Under the pieces are notes generated by a model. The model was not told the DNA's origin. It made no database searches and was given only the letters and a program-made list of their open reading frames with translations. Source: Mesorhizobium ventifaucium (GTDB taxonomy: Bacteria > Pseudomonadota > Alphaproteobacteria > Rhizobiales > Rhizobiaceae). Taken from it: a stretch of 64,000 bases of DNA. Both the position numbers and the translations under genes were made by a program. The number at the start of each line of letters is the position of its first letter. Position 1 is the first letter of the stretch. This document shows positions 25,628 through 35,369 of the stretch, piece after piece. The stretch spans positions 62,001 through 126,000 of the forward strand of contig NZ_CAKXZS010000078.1 of the NCBI RefSeq assembly GCF_935822925.1, in the 5' to 3' direction.

Positions 25628-27844
25628 ATGAATGAGGCAGTTCGAAATCCCGCCAAGCCGACCAATGGTCCGATCATCGAGATCGAGAACCTGTCGATCT
25701 CCTTCTTCACCCGCAAGGGTGAGATACCGGCTGTCATGGACTTCTCCTGCACGGTCATGCCTGGCGAAGCGATGGGCATCGTCGGCGAATCTGGCTGCGG
25801 CAAGTCGACCGTGTCGCTCGGCATCATGCGCGACCTCTCCAACATCGGAAAGATCGTCGGCGGCCGGATAAAGTTCCAGGGCAAGGACATGGGCGAGTTG
25901 TCCGACGAGGAACTGCGCGCCATCCGCGGCAACAAGATCGCGATGATCTACCAGGAGCCGATGGCCAGCCTGAACCCGGCGATGAAGGTCGGCCAGCAAC
26001 TGATGGAAGTGCCGCTGATCCACGACAAGGTGTCGAGGGAAGAAGCTTATAAACGCGCGCTGGAAATGGTGCGCTCGGTCAGGCTGCCCGATCCGGAGCG
26101 CATGATGCGCTCCTTTCCCCACCAGCTTTCTGGTGGCCAGCAACAGCGCATCGTCATCGCCATGGCGCTGCTGTCGAAGCCGGCGCTGCTGCTGCTTGAC
26201 GAGCCGACGACGGCGCTCGACGTGACAGTCGAAGCCGGCATCGTCGACCTGGTCAAAGGGCTTGGCGAGAAGTTCGGCACCTCGATGATCTTCGTGTCGC
26301 ACAATCTCGGCCTGATCCTGGAAACCTGCGACCGCATCACGGTGATGTACTCGGGCGAAGCGGTGGAGACCGGCAAGATCAAGGACGTCTTCGACCGGAT
26401 GCGCCATCCCTACACGCAAGGCCTGTTCCGCTCGATCCCGCTGCCCGGCGCCGACAAGAATTCGCGGCCTCTGATCTCTATCCCGGGGCAATTGCCGCTG
26501 CCGCACGAGCGGCCGAAGGGCTGCAATTTCGGCCCGCGCTGCCACCATTTCGTCGAGGGCGTCTGCAACGCCGCCGAAATCCCGATGATCGCGGTCGACG
26601 GCCATGAAGGCCATTTTTCGCGCTGCGTGCGCTTCAACGAGATCGACTGGGAAGCGCTGCCGCCCGGCGCCAAGAAGGTCAACGAGCGCGTCGAGCCCGG
26701 CGCGCCGGTGCTCAAGATCGAGGACCTCAAAAAGTACTACAAGGTCGGCGGCAGCGAGGTGTTCGGCTCGAGCGAGGGCCGCGTCGTCAAGGCCAATGAG
26801 ACGATCTCCTTCATGGCGCGCGAATCCGAGACCGTCGCCATTGTCGGCGAGTCCGGCTGCGGAAAGTCGACGCTGGCCAAGGTGCTGCTCGGACTGGAGA
26901 CGGCAAGCTCCGGCAGCGTGACGCTCGGCAACCAGCAAATCCAGTCGATCGGGGTCGAAAACCGCAGCGTCGAGACGGTGTCGTCGATCCAGATGGTGTT
27001 CCAGAATCCGTTCGACACGCTCAACCCCAGCCATACCGTCGGGTCGCAGATCATCCGCACGCTGGAAAAGTTCAATGTCGGCAACACCGTTGCCGATCGC
27101 CGCAAGCGCATGCTGGAACTACTCGACCTGGTGAAGCTGCCGCGGGCGTTCGAGACCCGCAAGCCGCGCCAGCTTTCAGGCGGCCAGAAGCAACGCATCG
27201 GCGTGGCGCGGGCTTTTGCCGGCGATGCCAAGGTGGTGGTGGCCGACGAGCCGGTTTCGGCGCTCGACGTGTCGGTGCAGGCGGCAGTGACCGAGCTGTT
27301 GATGGACATCCAGCGCAAGAACAAGACGACGATGCTGTTCATCAGCCACGACCTGTCGGTGGTGCGCTACATCGCCGACCGCGTCGTCGTCATGTATCTC
27401 GGCTATATCGTCGAGCAGGGCACGACCGACCAGATCTTTTCGCCGCCCTATCATCCCTACACCGAGGCGCTGCTGTCGGCGATCCCGATCGCCGACACCA
27501 GCGTGATCAAGAAGCACATCGTGCTGGAGGGCGACATCCCGTCGGCGATGAACCCGCCAACCGGCTGCCCGTTCCAGACCCGCTGCGGCTACAAGAAGCT
27601 GGTGCCGGACAACCTTTGCGAGACGCAGGTGCCGCCGGTCAAGCATCTCGGAGACGGTCATATGAGCCTGTGCTGGCTTGCCGACGACGTGCTGGCGAAA
27701 ATGGAGCCGGTGATCAAGTTCGACAAGGAGCATGCCGCCAATGAAGGCGTGCCCGACGACGCACCGCAGGGCATCGGTCCGGGCTTCGCCGGCGCTCCGC
27801 CCCAGCGTCCGCACGGCAAGAGGCCGAAGCTGACGGACGATTAG
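25628..27844 (+). CDS. Fused double ATPase of peptide-type ABC transporter
   Basis: A 738-residue protein with two complete nucleotide-binding domains, equal to DppD plus DppF in one chain. Each half has Walker A GESGCGKST, signature LSGGQQQR or LSGGQKQR, and Walker B LLLLDEPTTALD or VVVADEPVSALD. Each is followed by an oligopeptide-transporter C-terminal Cys-containing motif (CNFGPRCHHF; CPFQTRCGYK). The ATG at 25628 is chosen over an upstream in-frame TTG because AAGGATTGGAG precedes it. It powers the two permeases encoded just before. Fused versions are common in alphaproteobacteria. Confidence 0.93.
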   Translation: MNEAVRNPAKPTNGPIIEIENLSISFFTRKGEIPAVMDFSCTVMPGEAMGIVGESGCGKSTVSLGIMRDLSNIGKIVGGRIKFQGKDMGELSDEELRAIRGNKIAMIYQEPMASLNPAMKVGQQLMEVPLIHDKVSREEAYKRALEMVRSVRLPDPERMMRSFPHQLSGGQQQRIVIAMALLSKPALLLLDEPTTALDVTVEAGIVDLVKGLGEKFGTSMIFVSHNLGLILETCDRITVMYSGEAVETGKIKDVFDRMRHPYTQGLFRSIPLPGADKNSRPLISIPGQLPLPHERPKGCNFGPRCHHFVEGVCNAAEIPMIAVDGHEGHFSRCVRFNEIDWEALPPGAKKVNERVEPGAPVLKIEDLKKYYKVGGSEVFGSSEGRVVKANETISFMARESETVAIVGESGCGKSTLAKVLLGLETASSGSVTLGNQQIQSIGVENRSVETVSSIQMVFQNPFDTLNPSHTVGSQIIRTLEKFNVGNTVADRRKRMLELLDLVKLPRAFETRKPRQLSGGQKQRIGVARAFAGDAKVVVADEPVSALDVSVQAAVTELLMDIQRKNKTTMLFISHDLSVVRYIADRVVVMYLGYIVEQGTTDQIFSPPYHPYTEALLSAIPIADTSVIKKHIVLEGDIPSAMNPPTGCPFQTRCGYKKLVPDNLCETQVPPVKHLGDGHMSLCWLADDVLAKMEPVIKFDKEHAANEGVPDDAPQGIGPGFAGAPPQRPHGKRPKLTDD

Positions 27845-27857
27845 ATCCGTGGCGCCA

Positions 27858-28448
27858 TCAACGCGCGCATTGGCGTAGCTGCGCGGCGTAGTCCCGAGCC
27901 ATCTGCTCGGTGGCCCTCGCATAGCGCTGCACGCTGGCATCGCCGCGGTTGCCGCGGCCATAGGCCGTCCAGCCGAGATAATAGGCCAGATAGAGATTGT
28001 AGGTGTCGTTGCGGGCGATGCCGAGCGTGTCTGATGTCTTGGAATGATACCAGCCGACGAAATCAACGGCATCGGCGAAGCTGGTGCGACGCGCCGCCCA
28101 ACTTCCGGTCTCGCTCTGATATTGCGCCCAGGTGCCGTCAAGCGCCTGCGAGAAGCCGGTGGCGCTGGAGACACGTTTCCAGGGAATGAAGCCGAGCAGC
28201 TTTTTGCGCGGGGGCCTGGCGTTGCTCTTGAAGCCGGATTCCTTGCGCACCGTCGCCATCAGCACGGGAACCGGCACGCCATGCTTTTGTTCGGCGCGTT
28301 CGGCCGCCGCCTGCCAGTTGTCGAACCAGCCGTCATTCTGGTCGAAGACGGCGCAGACATCGTTGATATGGCTCGGCGGCGTCGCGCAGGCCGACAGCGC
28401 CAGCAGCACGGCGATCGCTACACTTTTACTAAAACTCGACCTACACAT
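27858..28448 (-). CDS. Transglycosylase-like (SLT) lipoprotein
   Basis: Taken from the ATG at 28446-28448, the 196-residue protein begins with a lipoprotein signal (SVAIAVLLALSAC), so Cys would be lipidated. The body has ATVRKESGF, matching the catalytic-Glu motif of lytic transglycosylases and goose-type lysozymes, then ATGFSQALDGTWAQYQ and later AYYLGWTAYGRGN. It probably cleaves peptidoglycan glycan strands. It is convergent with the ATPase gene, 13 bp away. A longer frame to 28514 exists but would bury the signal. The ribosome site is weak for either start, so the start is moderately certain. Confidence 0.8.
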   Translation of the reverse strand: MCRSSFSKSVAIAVLLALSACATPPSHINDVCAVFDQNDGWFDNWQAAAERAEQKHGVPVPVLMATVRKESGFKSNARPPRKKLLGFIPWKRVSSATGFSQALDGTWAQYQSETGSWAARRTSFADAVDFVGWYHSKTSDTLGIARNDTYNLYLAYYLGWTAYGRGNRGDASVQRYARATEQMARDYAAQLRQCAR

Positions 28449-28666
28449 CGGAGCAGGATTAGGCCGAAAACTTAAAAGGAATCTTGCTGCGTTCCTTAAC
28501 GGTCCATCGGCCACTTTGGTCGGGGCAGAGCGAGGATAGAAATTCCGACGTATTCTGTCGCTTTTGTCGGCATGAAGCTACCAATATGCCGCCTTGGCTA
28601 AAATCACGCCCGCGGGTGGCGGATTTCTGACAGCCCGATCGTCGTGCCGGCGCTTTGATACGCCGC

Positions 28667-30205
28667 ATGAACGAACCGAGACGCAAGCGCGGCGCTGAGC
28701 GAACCAGCAACAGGGGACCGGCCGCCATCCCGCAACTGCCGTTGCGCCGCGTGACAAATCCTTATCCGCCGATGGCGATGCTCTCGGCCGACCAGATCGA
28801 GGCGATCCATCAGGCGTCGATGCATATTCTGGAGAATTTCGGCATCGAGGTGATGAGCCCGCGGGCGCTTTCGCTGTTCGAAAAGGCCGGGGCCAAGGTC
28901 GATCATGCGTCGATGATTGTCCGCATCGACCGCGGCATGGTCGACCAGGCACTGGGGACGACGCGGTCGAGCTATACGCTGACGCCGCGCAACCCGGTCC
29001 GTGCCGTTCATCTCGGCGGCAACACCATCAATTTTACGCTCGTCGCCGGACCTCCCAACGTGCACGACATGGAACGCGGCCGCCGCGCCGGAAACCTGCG
29101 CGACTATTGTGATCTCACCCGGCTGGCGCAGCATTTCAACTGCATCCATATGCTGGGCAACCAGGTCTGCGCACCGGTGGAACTGCCGGCCAATTCACGC
29201 CACCTCGACACCTATTTCGCCAATCTGACGCTGACCGACAAAAGTTTTCACGTCTCGGCGATCGGCCGCGGCAGGGCGCTCGACGGCATCGAAATGATGG
29301 CGATTTCGCGGGGCTTGAGCCTCGATCAGATGTGCGACAATCCAGGCGTCACCACCATCATCTCGGTCAACTCGCCGCGCCGCTTCGACGAAATGATGGC
29401 CGAAGGGCTGATGACCATGGCCGAGTTCGGCCAATCGGTCGCGGTGACGCCGTTCACGCTGATGGGGGCGATGAGCCCGGTGACGCTTGCCGGCGCGCTC
29501 GCGCAACAGAATGCCGAGGCACTGTTCGGCGTGGTCTTAACGCAGCTTGTCCGCCCTGGCGCCCCGGTCATGTATGGCGCCTTCACCTCCAATGTCGACA
29601 TGAAGTCCGGTGCGCCGGCCTTCGGCACGCCGGAGAACACCAAGGCCAACATCGCCTCCGGGCAGTTGGCACGGCGCTATCGACTGCCCTACCGGACGAC
29701 GCCGGGCTCGGCCTCCAACGCCGCCGACGCGCAAGGCGCCTATGAGACGCTGATGGCGCTGTGGGGCGCGGTGCTCGGCCACGGCAATCTCGTCTACCAC
29801 GCAGCCGGCTGGCAGGAGGGCGGGCTGACCGCATCGTTCGAAAAGTTCATCATCGACGTCGAGATGATCCAGCACCTGATGGAGTTCTTGCGCCCGATCG
29901 AAGTCAACGAGGCGGAACTCGCCGTCGAGGCGCTGGGTGCGGTGCCGACCGGCGGCCATTTCTTCGGCGAGCCGCACACGCTGGAGCGCTATGCAACTGC
30001 CTTCTACCAGCCGATGCTCTCCAATTGGCAGAACTACGAGGCCTGGCAGGAGGCCGGCGGGCTAGACACCACGGCGCGGGCGACGCGGCTGTGGAAGAAA
30101 GCGCTGGAAGATCATGTCGAGCCGGCGATGGATATTTCCGTGCGCGAGGCGCTGGAGGCGTATGTGGCCAGGCGCAAAGAAGCGATCGGGCAGGGCGAGC
30201 CGTGA
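28667..30205 (+). CDS. MttB-family (trimethylamine methyltransferase-like) protein
   Basis: A 512-residue member of the MttB superfamily, with an ATG at 28667 preferred to a TTG four codons earlier. Recognisable segments are HQASMHILENFGIEVMSP, NFTLVAGPPNVHDMERGRR and TPGSASNAADAQGAYETLM. The frame has no internal amber codon, so it is a non-pyrrolysine homologue. Relatives of that class demethylate glycine betaine, proline betaine or carnitine and pass the methyl group to a corrinoid protein. No corrinoid protein is encoded nearby. The next gene is a GcvT-fused dehydrogenase 90 bp downstream, suggesting linked N-demethylation. The substrate is unknown. Confidence 0.88.
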   Translation: MNEPRRKRGAERTSNRGPAAIPQLPLRRVTNPYPPMAMLSADQIEAIHQASMHILENFGIEVMSPRALSLFEKAGAKVDHASMIVRIDRGMVDQALGTTRSSYTLTPRNPVRAVHLGGNTINFTLVAGPPNVHDMERGRRAGNLRDYCDLTRLAQHFNCIHMLGNQVCAPVELPANSRHLDTYFANLTLTDKSFHVSAIGRGRALDGIEMMAISRGLSLDQMCDNPGVTTIISVNSPRRFDEMMAEGLMTMAEFGQSVAVTPFTLMGAMSPVTLAGALAQQNAEALFGVVLTQLVRPGAPVMYGAFTSNVDMKSGAPAFGTPENTKANIASGQLARRYRLPYRTTPGSASNAADAQGAYETLMALWGAVLGHGNLVYHAAGWQEGGLTASFEKFIIDVEMIQHLMEFLRPIEVNEAELAVEALGAVPTGGHFFGEPHTLERYATAFYQPMLSNWQNYEAWQEAGGLDTTARATRLWKKALEDHVEPAMDISVREALEAYVARRKEAIGQGEP

Positions 30206-30295
30206 CGCTATGTTGTGCGCCTGCGAGGCGTGCCTTGGCTCCTCCCGCACCGATTCATCTCACCCCTCCAACTCCCTGAAATAACGAGAAAACCC

Positions 30296-32737
30296 ATGAA
30301 ATCGCATGCTAAGGTCGTGGTCATTGGCGGAGGCGTCGTCGGCTGTTCCGTGCTGTTCCATCTCGCCCGTCACGGCTGGACCGACATTGTGCTTCTGGAG
30401 CGCGACGAGCTGACTTCCGGCTCGACCTGGCACGCGGCCGGCGGCATGCATACGATCAACGGCGATCCCAACGTCGCCAAGCTGCAGAAATACACGATCT
30501 CGCTCTACAAGGAGATCGAGGAGCTGTCCGGCCAGGCGACCGGCGTGCATCTGACCGGCGGCGTGCTTCTGGCGGCGACCGAGGCGCGGCTCGACTGGCT
30601 GCGCGGCGTCGTCGCCAAGGGCCGCTATCTCGGCATCGACCTCGAGGAGATTTCGCCTGATGAGGCGGCCGAGTTGATGCCGCTGCTCGACCCGAAGCAG
30701 TTCGTCGGCGCGGTGCGCAACAAGGAGGACGGTCATCTCGACCCGTCCGGCGTCACCCACGCCTATGCCAAGGCGGCCAGAAAACTTGGCGTCGAGGTTG
30801 AGCGCTTCACCAAGGTCGAGGATATCGTGCGCCGCGCCGACGGCCTGTGGCGCGTCATCACCAACAAGGGCGAGGTGGTGGCCGAGCATGTCGTCAACGC
30901 CGGCGGCCTGTGGGCGCGCGAGGTCGGCCGCATGGTTGGTCTCGAACTGCCGGTGCTGGCCATGGAGCACATGTACCTGATCACCGAGGACATGCCGGAG
31001 GTCGCCGCCTGGAACCAGAAGACCGGGACGGAGATCATCCACGCGGTCGATTTCGACGGCGAGCTCTATCTGCGCCAGGAGCGCGGCGGCATGCTGATGG
31101 GCACCTATGAGAAGGCCAACAAGCCATGGTCCGAATTTCAGACACCGTGGAATTTCGGCCACGAGCTGCTGGAGCCCGACATCGACCGCATCGCGCCGTC
31201 ATTGGAAGTCGGCTTCCGGCATTTCCCGGCCTTCCAGAACATCGGCATCAAGCAGATCATCAACGGCCCCTTCACCTTCGCGCCGGACGGCAACCCGCTG
31301 GTCGGGCCGGTGCGCGGCCTGCCTGGCTTCTGGGTCGCCTGCGGCGTCATGGCCGGCTTTTCGCAGGGCGGCGGTGTTGGCCTGGCGCTGTCGAACTGGA
31401 TGATCGAGGGCGATCCCGGCGCCGACATCTGGGCGATGGATGTCTCGCGCTACGGCGACTGGGCAACGATGGCCTACACCAACGCCAAGGTGCGCGAGAA
31501 TTATTCGCGGCGTTTTTCGATCCGCTTCCCCAATGAGGAGCTGCCTGCGGGGCGGCCGCTCAAGACAACGCCGGTTTACGACCTTTTGTCGGCCAAGGGC
31601 GCGCAGTGGGGCGTCGCCTATGGGCTGGAAGTGCCGCTGTGGTATGCGCCCGAAGGCGTCAGGGACGAGTTCTCGTGGCGGCGCTCGAGCGATTTCGAGC
31701 ATGTCGCAAAAGAGGTGAAGACGGTGCGGACAAGTGTCGGCCTGTCGGAAATCTCGTCATTCGCCAAATACAGGGTGACGGGCGAGGGCGCGGCGGCCTG
31801 GCTCGACCGCCTGCTTGCCTGCAAGCTGCCAAAGCCCGGCCGCATGACGCTGGCGCCGATGCTGAAGGAAGACGGCAGGCTGATCGGCGATTTTTCGCTG
31901 GCCAATCTCGGCAGCCCCAATTCCAGCGGGGAGGGCTGGTTCCTCGCCGGTTCCGGCATTGCCGAGCAGTATCACATGCGCTGGTTCGAGGCGCATCTGC
32001 CGCAAGACGGTTCGGTCATGATCGAGGCGCTGGGGGCGAAGCTGACGGGCCTGTCAATCGCCGGACCGAAGGCGCGGGACGTGCTTGCCAGGGCTACGCG
32101 GGCGGATGTGTCGAATGCGGCGTTCCCGTTCATGGCTACGGCCAGGATGGATATCGGCATGGCGCCGTGCCTGGTCGGCCGCGTCAGCTACACCGGCGAT
32201 CTCGGCTACGAGATCTGGGTGACGCCGGAATATCAGCGTGCCGCGTACCAGACCCTGATGGCGGCCGGCGAAGACTTCGGCATCGGCCTGTTCGGCGCGC
32301 GCGCGCTCAACGCGCTGCGACTGGAGAAGAACTACGGCTCGTGGGCGCGCGAATACCGGCCGATCTACGGGCCGCTTGAAGCTGGCCTCGACCGTTTCGT
32401 CGCCTACGGGAAAGAAACCGATTTCATCGGCAAGCAGGCGGCACTGGCCGAGCGCCAGCAAGGCGGCAAGCTGCGGCTGCGCGCCTTTGTCGTCGATGCG
32501 GCAGACGCCGACGTCATCGGCGACGAGCCGATCTGGTTCGACGGCGCCGTGCGCGGCTGGGTCACGTCAGGCGGCTACGCGCACCATTCAAAGACGTCCG
32601 TCGCCTTGGGCTATGTGCCGAAGGAGATCGCCGACGAGGCCGACGGTTTCGAGATCGAGCTGTTGGGCAAGCGCCACGCCGCGCGCATGCAGCCGACGCC
32701 GCTGTTCGACGCGAATCTCGAGCGGATGCGCGGGTGA
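30296..32737 (+). CDS. FAD-dependent dimethylglycine/sarcosine dehydrogenase-like, GcvT-fused
   Basis: An 813-residue two-part enzyme. The N-terminal FAD oxidoreductase has the dinucleotide motif VVVIGGGVVGCS and SGSTWHAAGG, where the His matches the covalent-flavin position of dimethylglycine dehydrogenase. The C-terminal half is a GcvT-like folate domain (YTGDLGYEIWVTPEYQ; RALNALRLEKNYGSWAREY) and GcvT_C. Such enzymes oxidise an N-methyl group and hand the one-carbon unit to tetrahydrofolate. The ATG at 30296 begins directly at the flavin domain; the frame continues upstream but adds nothing recognisable. Linkage to MttB and an amine- or peptide-type transporter suggests stepwise demethylation of a methylated amine. 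The exact substrate is open. Confidence 0.9.
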   Translation: MKSHAKVVVIGGGVVGCSVLFHLARHGWTDIVLLERDELTSGSTWHAAGGMHTINGDPNVAKLQKYTISLYKEIEELSGQATGVHLTGGVLLAATEARLDWLRGVVAKGRYLGIDLEEISPDEAAELMPLLDPKQFVGAVRNKEDGHLDPSGVTHAYAKAARKLGVEVERFTKVEDIVRRADGLWRVITNKGEVVAEHVVNAGGLWAREVGRMVGLELPVLAMEHMYLITEDMPEVAAWNQKTGTEIIHAVDFDGELYLRQERGGMLMGTYEKANKPWSEFQTPWNFGHELLEPDIDRIAPSLEVGFRHFPAFQNIGIKQIINGPFTFAPDGNPLVGPVRGLPGFWVACGVMAGFSQGGGVGLALSNWMIEGDPGADIWAMDVSRYGDWATMAYTNAKVRENYSRRFSIRFPNEELPAGRPLKTTPVYDLLSAKGAQWGVAYGLEVPLWYAPEGVRDEFSWRRSSDFEHVAKEVKTVRTSVGLSEISSFAKYRVTGEGAAAWLDRLLACKLPKPGRMTLAPMLKEDGRLIGDFSLANLGSPNSSGEGWFLAGSGIAEQYHMRWFEAHLPQDGSVMIEALGAKLTGLSIAGPKARDVLARATRADVSNAAFPFMATARMDIGMAPCLVGRVSYTGDLGYEIWVTPEYQRAAYQTLMAAGEDFGIGLFGARALNALRLEKNYGSWAREYRPIYGPLEAGLDRFVAYGKETDFIGKQAALAERQQGGKLRLRAFVVDAADADVIGDEPIWFDGAVRGWVTSGGYAHHSKTSVALGYVPKEIADEADGFEIELLGKRHAARMQPTPLFDANLERMRG

Positions 32738-32808
32738 AGGCGGCGCCGTTGGCGCCGCAAGCGATGCGGCGCTATTTGGCGGGTGCTTGTTGAAGTGGGC
32801 GATCCTTC

Positions 32809-32969
32809 GCGCCCCCCTCTGTCCTGCCGGACATCTCCCCCACGAGGGGGGAGATTGGCCGTCATCTCTGATTTCGCCAATCGCCAACGTCGCAAAATAG
32901 AACGCCGTCAACGAAACAGCCAATCTCCCCCCAAGTGGGGGAGATGTCCGGCAGGACAGAGGGGGGCGC
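32809..32969. repeat. Long inverted repeat, about 50-bp arms
   Basis: Arm 32809-32858 starts GCGCCCCCCTCTGTCCTGCC, and arm 32920-32969 is nearly its reverse complement, with a 61-bp spacer. Each arm also folds on itself (CTCCCCC/GGGGGAG). The same element recurs at 54333-54501. It lies between the dehydrogenase and VOC genes, which converge here, so bidirectional termination is possible. Confidence 0.88.
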
Positions 32970-33022
32970 CGAAGAGCGCCACCGCGACAAACAAAACGCC
33001 CTTCGGGTTACGCCTGGCCCAG

Positions 33023-33799
33023 CTACCGTACCGGCGCCGTTAGCGCGAAATGAGCACCCTGCGGATCCGTGCACATCACGATCCAGCCGCCTCCGGGGAC
33101 CTCCATCGGGCCCATCAGGATCTTGCCGCCATTGTCGGTGACGCGCTTGGCCGCCGCGTCGATTGCGGGAACATTGAAATAGAACTGCCAGACCGGCACC
33201 GGAACCTGCTCGGGCTTGTTCATCATGCCGCCGACAGGTTCGCCGCCGGCGACAAACAGCTGGTAAGTGCCCATCGGCCCCATATCCATGGCGTCGCCCT
33301 TGGTCCAGCCGAATTGCCCGGCATAGAAATCGAACGCGGCGCGCCAGTCGGTCGTGTAAAGTTCATGCCAGCCGATATGGCCGGGAGTAGTAGCCGGCAC
33401 CGGCGGCTGGTCAGGGCCGATCGGCTGCAGGAAGTTGAAGACCGCGCCTTGCGGGTCGGCGACGACGGCAAAGCGGCCGACACCCGGAATGTCATCGGGT
33501 TCGCGGTGAACCGTACCGCCGGCCTCCTTCAGCGATTTCGTAGAAGCATCGACATCCCTGGTATGGATGTAACCGGCCCAGGCCGGCGGCATGGCCATCT
33601 TGCGCACTTCGTCCGGCTGCGTCATCAGCCCTGCAACGCCGCGCTCGCCGACATTCATCACGATATAGCGCGGCATGCCGGGCGCGCCGTCGAAGGGCTG
33701 CGCCTTCCAGCCGACCACGTCGGTGTAGAATGCCTCGGCGGCGTCGAGGTCGGTGGTCATCAATTCGTACCAGAAGAAGGACATCGGAGAGTTTGGCAT
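33023..33799 (-). CDS. VOC (glyoxalase/bleomycin-resistance) family protein, two domains
   Basis: A 258-residue protein with two tandem vicinal-oxygen-chelate modules, about residues 1-120 (MSFFWYELMTTDLDAAEAFY) and 135-255 (GHIGWHELYTTDWRAAFDFY). This duplication makes a single metal site in many VOC enzymes. The ATG at 33797-33799 has AAGGAG seven bases before it. Known relatives include glyoxalases, dioxygenases and resistance proteins. The reaction is not predictable here. It is divergent from preT. Confidence 0.82.
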   Translation of the reverse strand: MPNSPMSFFWYELMTTDLDAAEAFYTDVVGWKAQPFDGAPGMPRYIVMNVGERGVAGLMTQPDEVRKMAMPPAWAGYIHTRDVDASTKSLKEAGGTVHREPDDIPGVGRFAVVADPQGAVFNFLQPIGPDQPPVPATTPGHIGWHELYTTDWRAAFDFYAGQFGWTKGDAMDMGPMGTYQLFVAGGEPVGGMMNKPEQVPVPVWQFYFNVPAIDAAAKRVTDNGGKILMGPMEVPGGGWIVMCTDPQGAHFALTAPVR

Positions 33800-33937
33800 T
33801 GTCGTGCTCCTTGGGTTTCCAGTCATCGATCATGCGTGGTCCATCTAGGACGATTTTCGCGACGGAATAGGCCAATATGAAACATGAGTATGGATATCAT
33901 GTTTTTGTCGTGGCTTTTCAGCGGCTTGCGTCGAAAA

Positions 33938-33953
33938 TTGACCAATTGATAAA
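33938..33953. promoter_or_regulatory. Probable RutR-type operator upstream of preT
   Basis: TTGACCA-AT-TGATAAA matches the E. coli RutR consensus TTGACCANNTGGTCAA perfectly in the left half and at 5 of 7 positions in the right. It ends 51 bp before the preT ATG, a natural place for repression. A RutR-like regulator is encoded at 43877-44506. Confidence 0.6.
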
Positions 33954-34004
33954 AAAACAAAACGTGCTAGCCTTCCCCAAAACAACAAGGAATGGGGAAG
34001 CGGA

Positions 34005-35369
34005 ATGGCGACTGGTCATTTCAAGCAGGGCATTGCCGGCGGCCGGCTTTCGCCTGAGCAATATGCCGATAATTTTTCCGACCTGCATCCGCCGCTCGAT
34101 CATCATGAGGCGCTGGTCGAGTCCGATCGCTGCTACTTCTGCTATGACGCGCCGTGCATGAATGCATGCCCGACCTCGATCGATATCCCGCTGTTCATCC
34201 GCCAGATCTCGACAGGCAATCCGATCGGCTCGGCCAAGACGATTTTCGACCAGAACATTTTGGGCGGTATGTGCGCCCGCGTCTGCCCGACCGAGACGCT
34301 GTGCGAAGAGGTCTGCGTGCGCGAAGTGGCCGAAGGCAAGCCGGTGCAGATCGGCCGCCTGCAGCGTTATGCCACCGATGTCGCCATGGCTGAGAATAAG
34401 CAGTTTTACCGGCGCGCGGCGCCGACCGGCAAGACGATCGCCGTGGTCGGCGCCGGACCGGCCGGGCTTGCAGCCGCCCATAGGCTTGCCCGCCACGGAC
34501 ATGAGGTGACCATCCTGGAAGCCCGCCCGAAAGCCGGCGGTCTCAATGAATATGGCATCGCCGCCTACAAGAGCATCGACAATTTCGCCCAGGCCGAGGT
34601 CGATTATGTCACGTCGATCGGCGGCATCGACATCCAGAACGGCAAGGCGCTCGGCCGCGACTACCAGCTGTCGGACCTGACCAGGAATTACGATGCGGTG
34701 TTTCTCGGCATGGGGCTTGGCGGCGTCAACGCGCTGCGCGCCGACGGCGAGGATGCGCAAGGCGTCACCAATGCGGTGGAGTTCATCGCCGAGCTTCGCC
34801 AGGCCAGTGACCTTGCTAGCCTGCCGGTCGGCCGGCGCGTCGTCGTCATCGGCGGCGGCATGACAGCGATCGACGCGGCGGTGCAATCAAAACTGCTCGG
34901 CGCCGAAGAAGTGACAATCTGCTATCGGCGCGGGCAGGAGCACATGAACGCTTCCGAATTCGAGCAGGACCTGGCCGCCGCCAACGGCGTCATCATCCGT
35001 CACTGGCTGCAGCCGAAGCGGGTCATTGCCGAAGGCGGCAAGGTCTCGGGCATCGAACTCGAATATACGGCGATGCAGGGCGACAAGCTCGTCGGCACCG
35101 GCGAGCGGCTGACGCTCACCGCCGACCAAGTGTTCAAGGCGATCGGCCAGAGCTTTGTCCCGGCTGCGCTCAACGGCAGCGGCGCCTTGCTGGCGCTGGA
35201 AGCCGGCCGCATCAAGGTCGATGCCGAAGGCCGCACCTCGCTGCCAAACGTCTGGGCCGGCGGCGACTGCATCTATGGCGGCGACGACCTCACAGTTTCG
35301 GCCGTCGCGCAGGGGCGCGACGCGGCCGAATCGATCCAGCGGGCACTGACCTCGAACGGGAGGGCATGA
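34005..35369 (+). CDS. preT: NAD-dependent dihydropyrimidine dehydrogenase subunit PreT
   Basis: A 454-residue flavoprotein. The N-terminal Cys clusters (CYFCYDAPCMNACPT and GGMCARVCPTETLCEEVC) would hold two Fe-S clusters. FAD binds at VVGAGPAGLAAAHRLARHG and NAD(H) at VVIGGGMTAIDAAVQSKLLG. With PreA it reduces uracil and thymine to their 5,6-dihydro forms, the first step of the reductive pathway. The ATG is preceded by GGGGAAG. It overlaps preA by four bases (ATGA). A RutR-type site lies upstream. The dihydropyrimidinase and ureidopropionase are encoded 11-14 kb further on. Confidence 0.95.
   Translation: MATGHFKQGIAGGRLSPEQYADNFSDLHPPLDHHEALVESDRCYFCYDAPCMNACPTSIDIPLFIRQISTGNPIGSAKTIFDQNILGGMCARVCPTETLCEEVCVREVAEGKPVQIGRLQRYATDVAMAENKQFYRRAAPTGKTIAVVGAGPAGLAAAHRLARHGHEVTILEARPKAGGLNEYGIAAYKSIDNFAQAEVDYVTSIGGIDIQNGKALGRDYQLSDLTRNYDAVFLGMGLGGVNALRADGEDAQGVTNAVEFIAELRQASDLASLPVGRRVVVIGGGMTAIDAAVQSKLLGAEEVTICYRRGQEHMNASEFEQDLAAANGVIIRHWLQPKRVIAEGGKVSGIELEYTAMQGDKLVGTGERLTLTADQVFKAIGQSFVPAALNGSGALLALEAGRIKVDAEGRTSLPNVWAGGDCIYGGDDLTVSAVAQGRDAAESIQRALTSNGRA

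Noticed and set aside
28667..30205. Pyrrolysine-containing trimethylamine methyltransferase
   Set aside because: No in-frame amber codon or pyl genes are seen; the open frame is full length.
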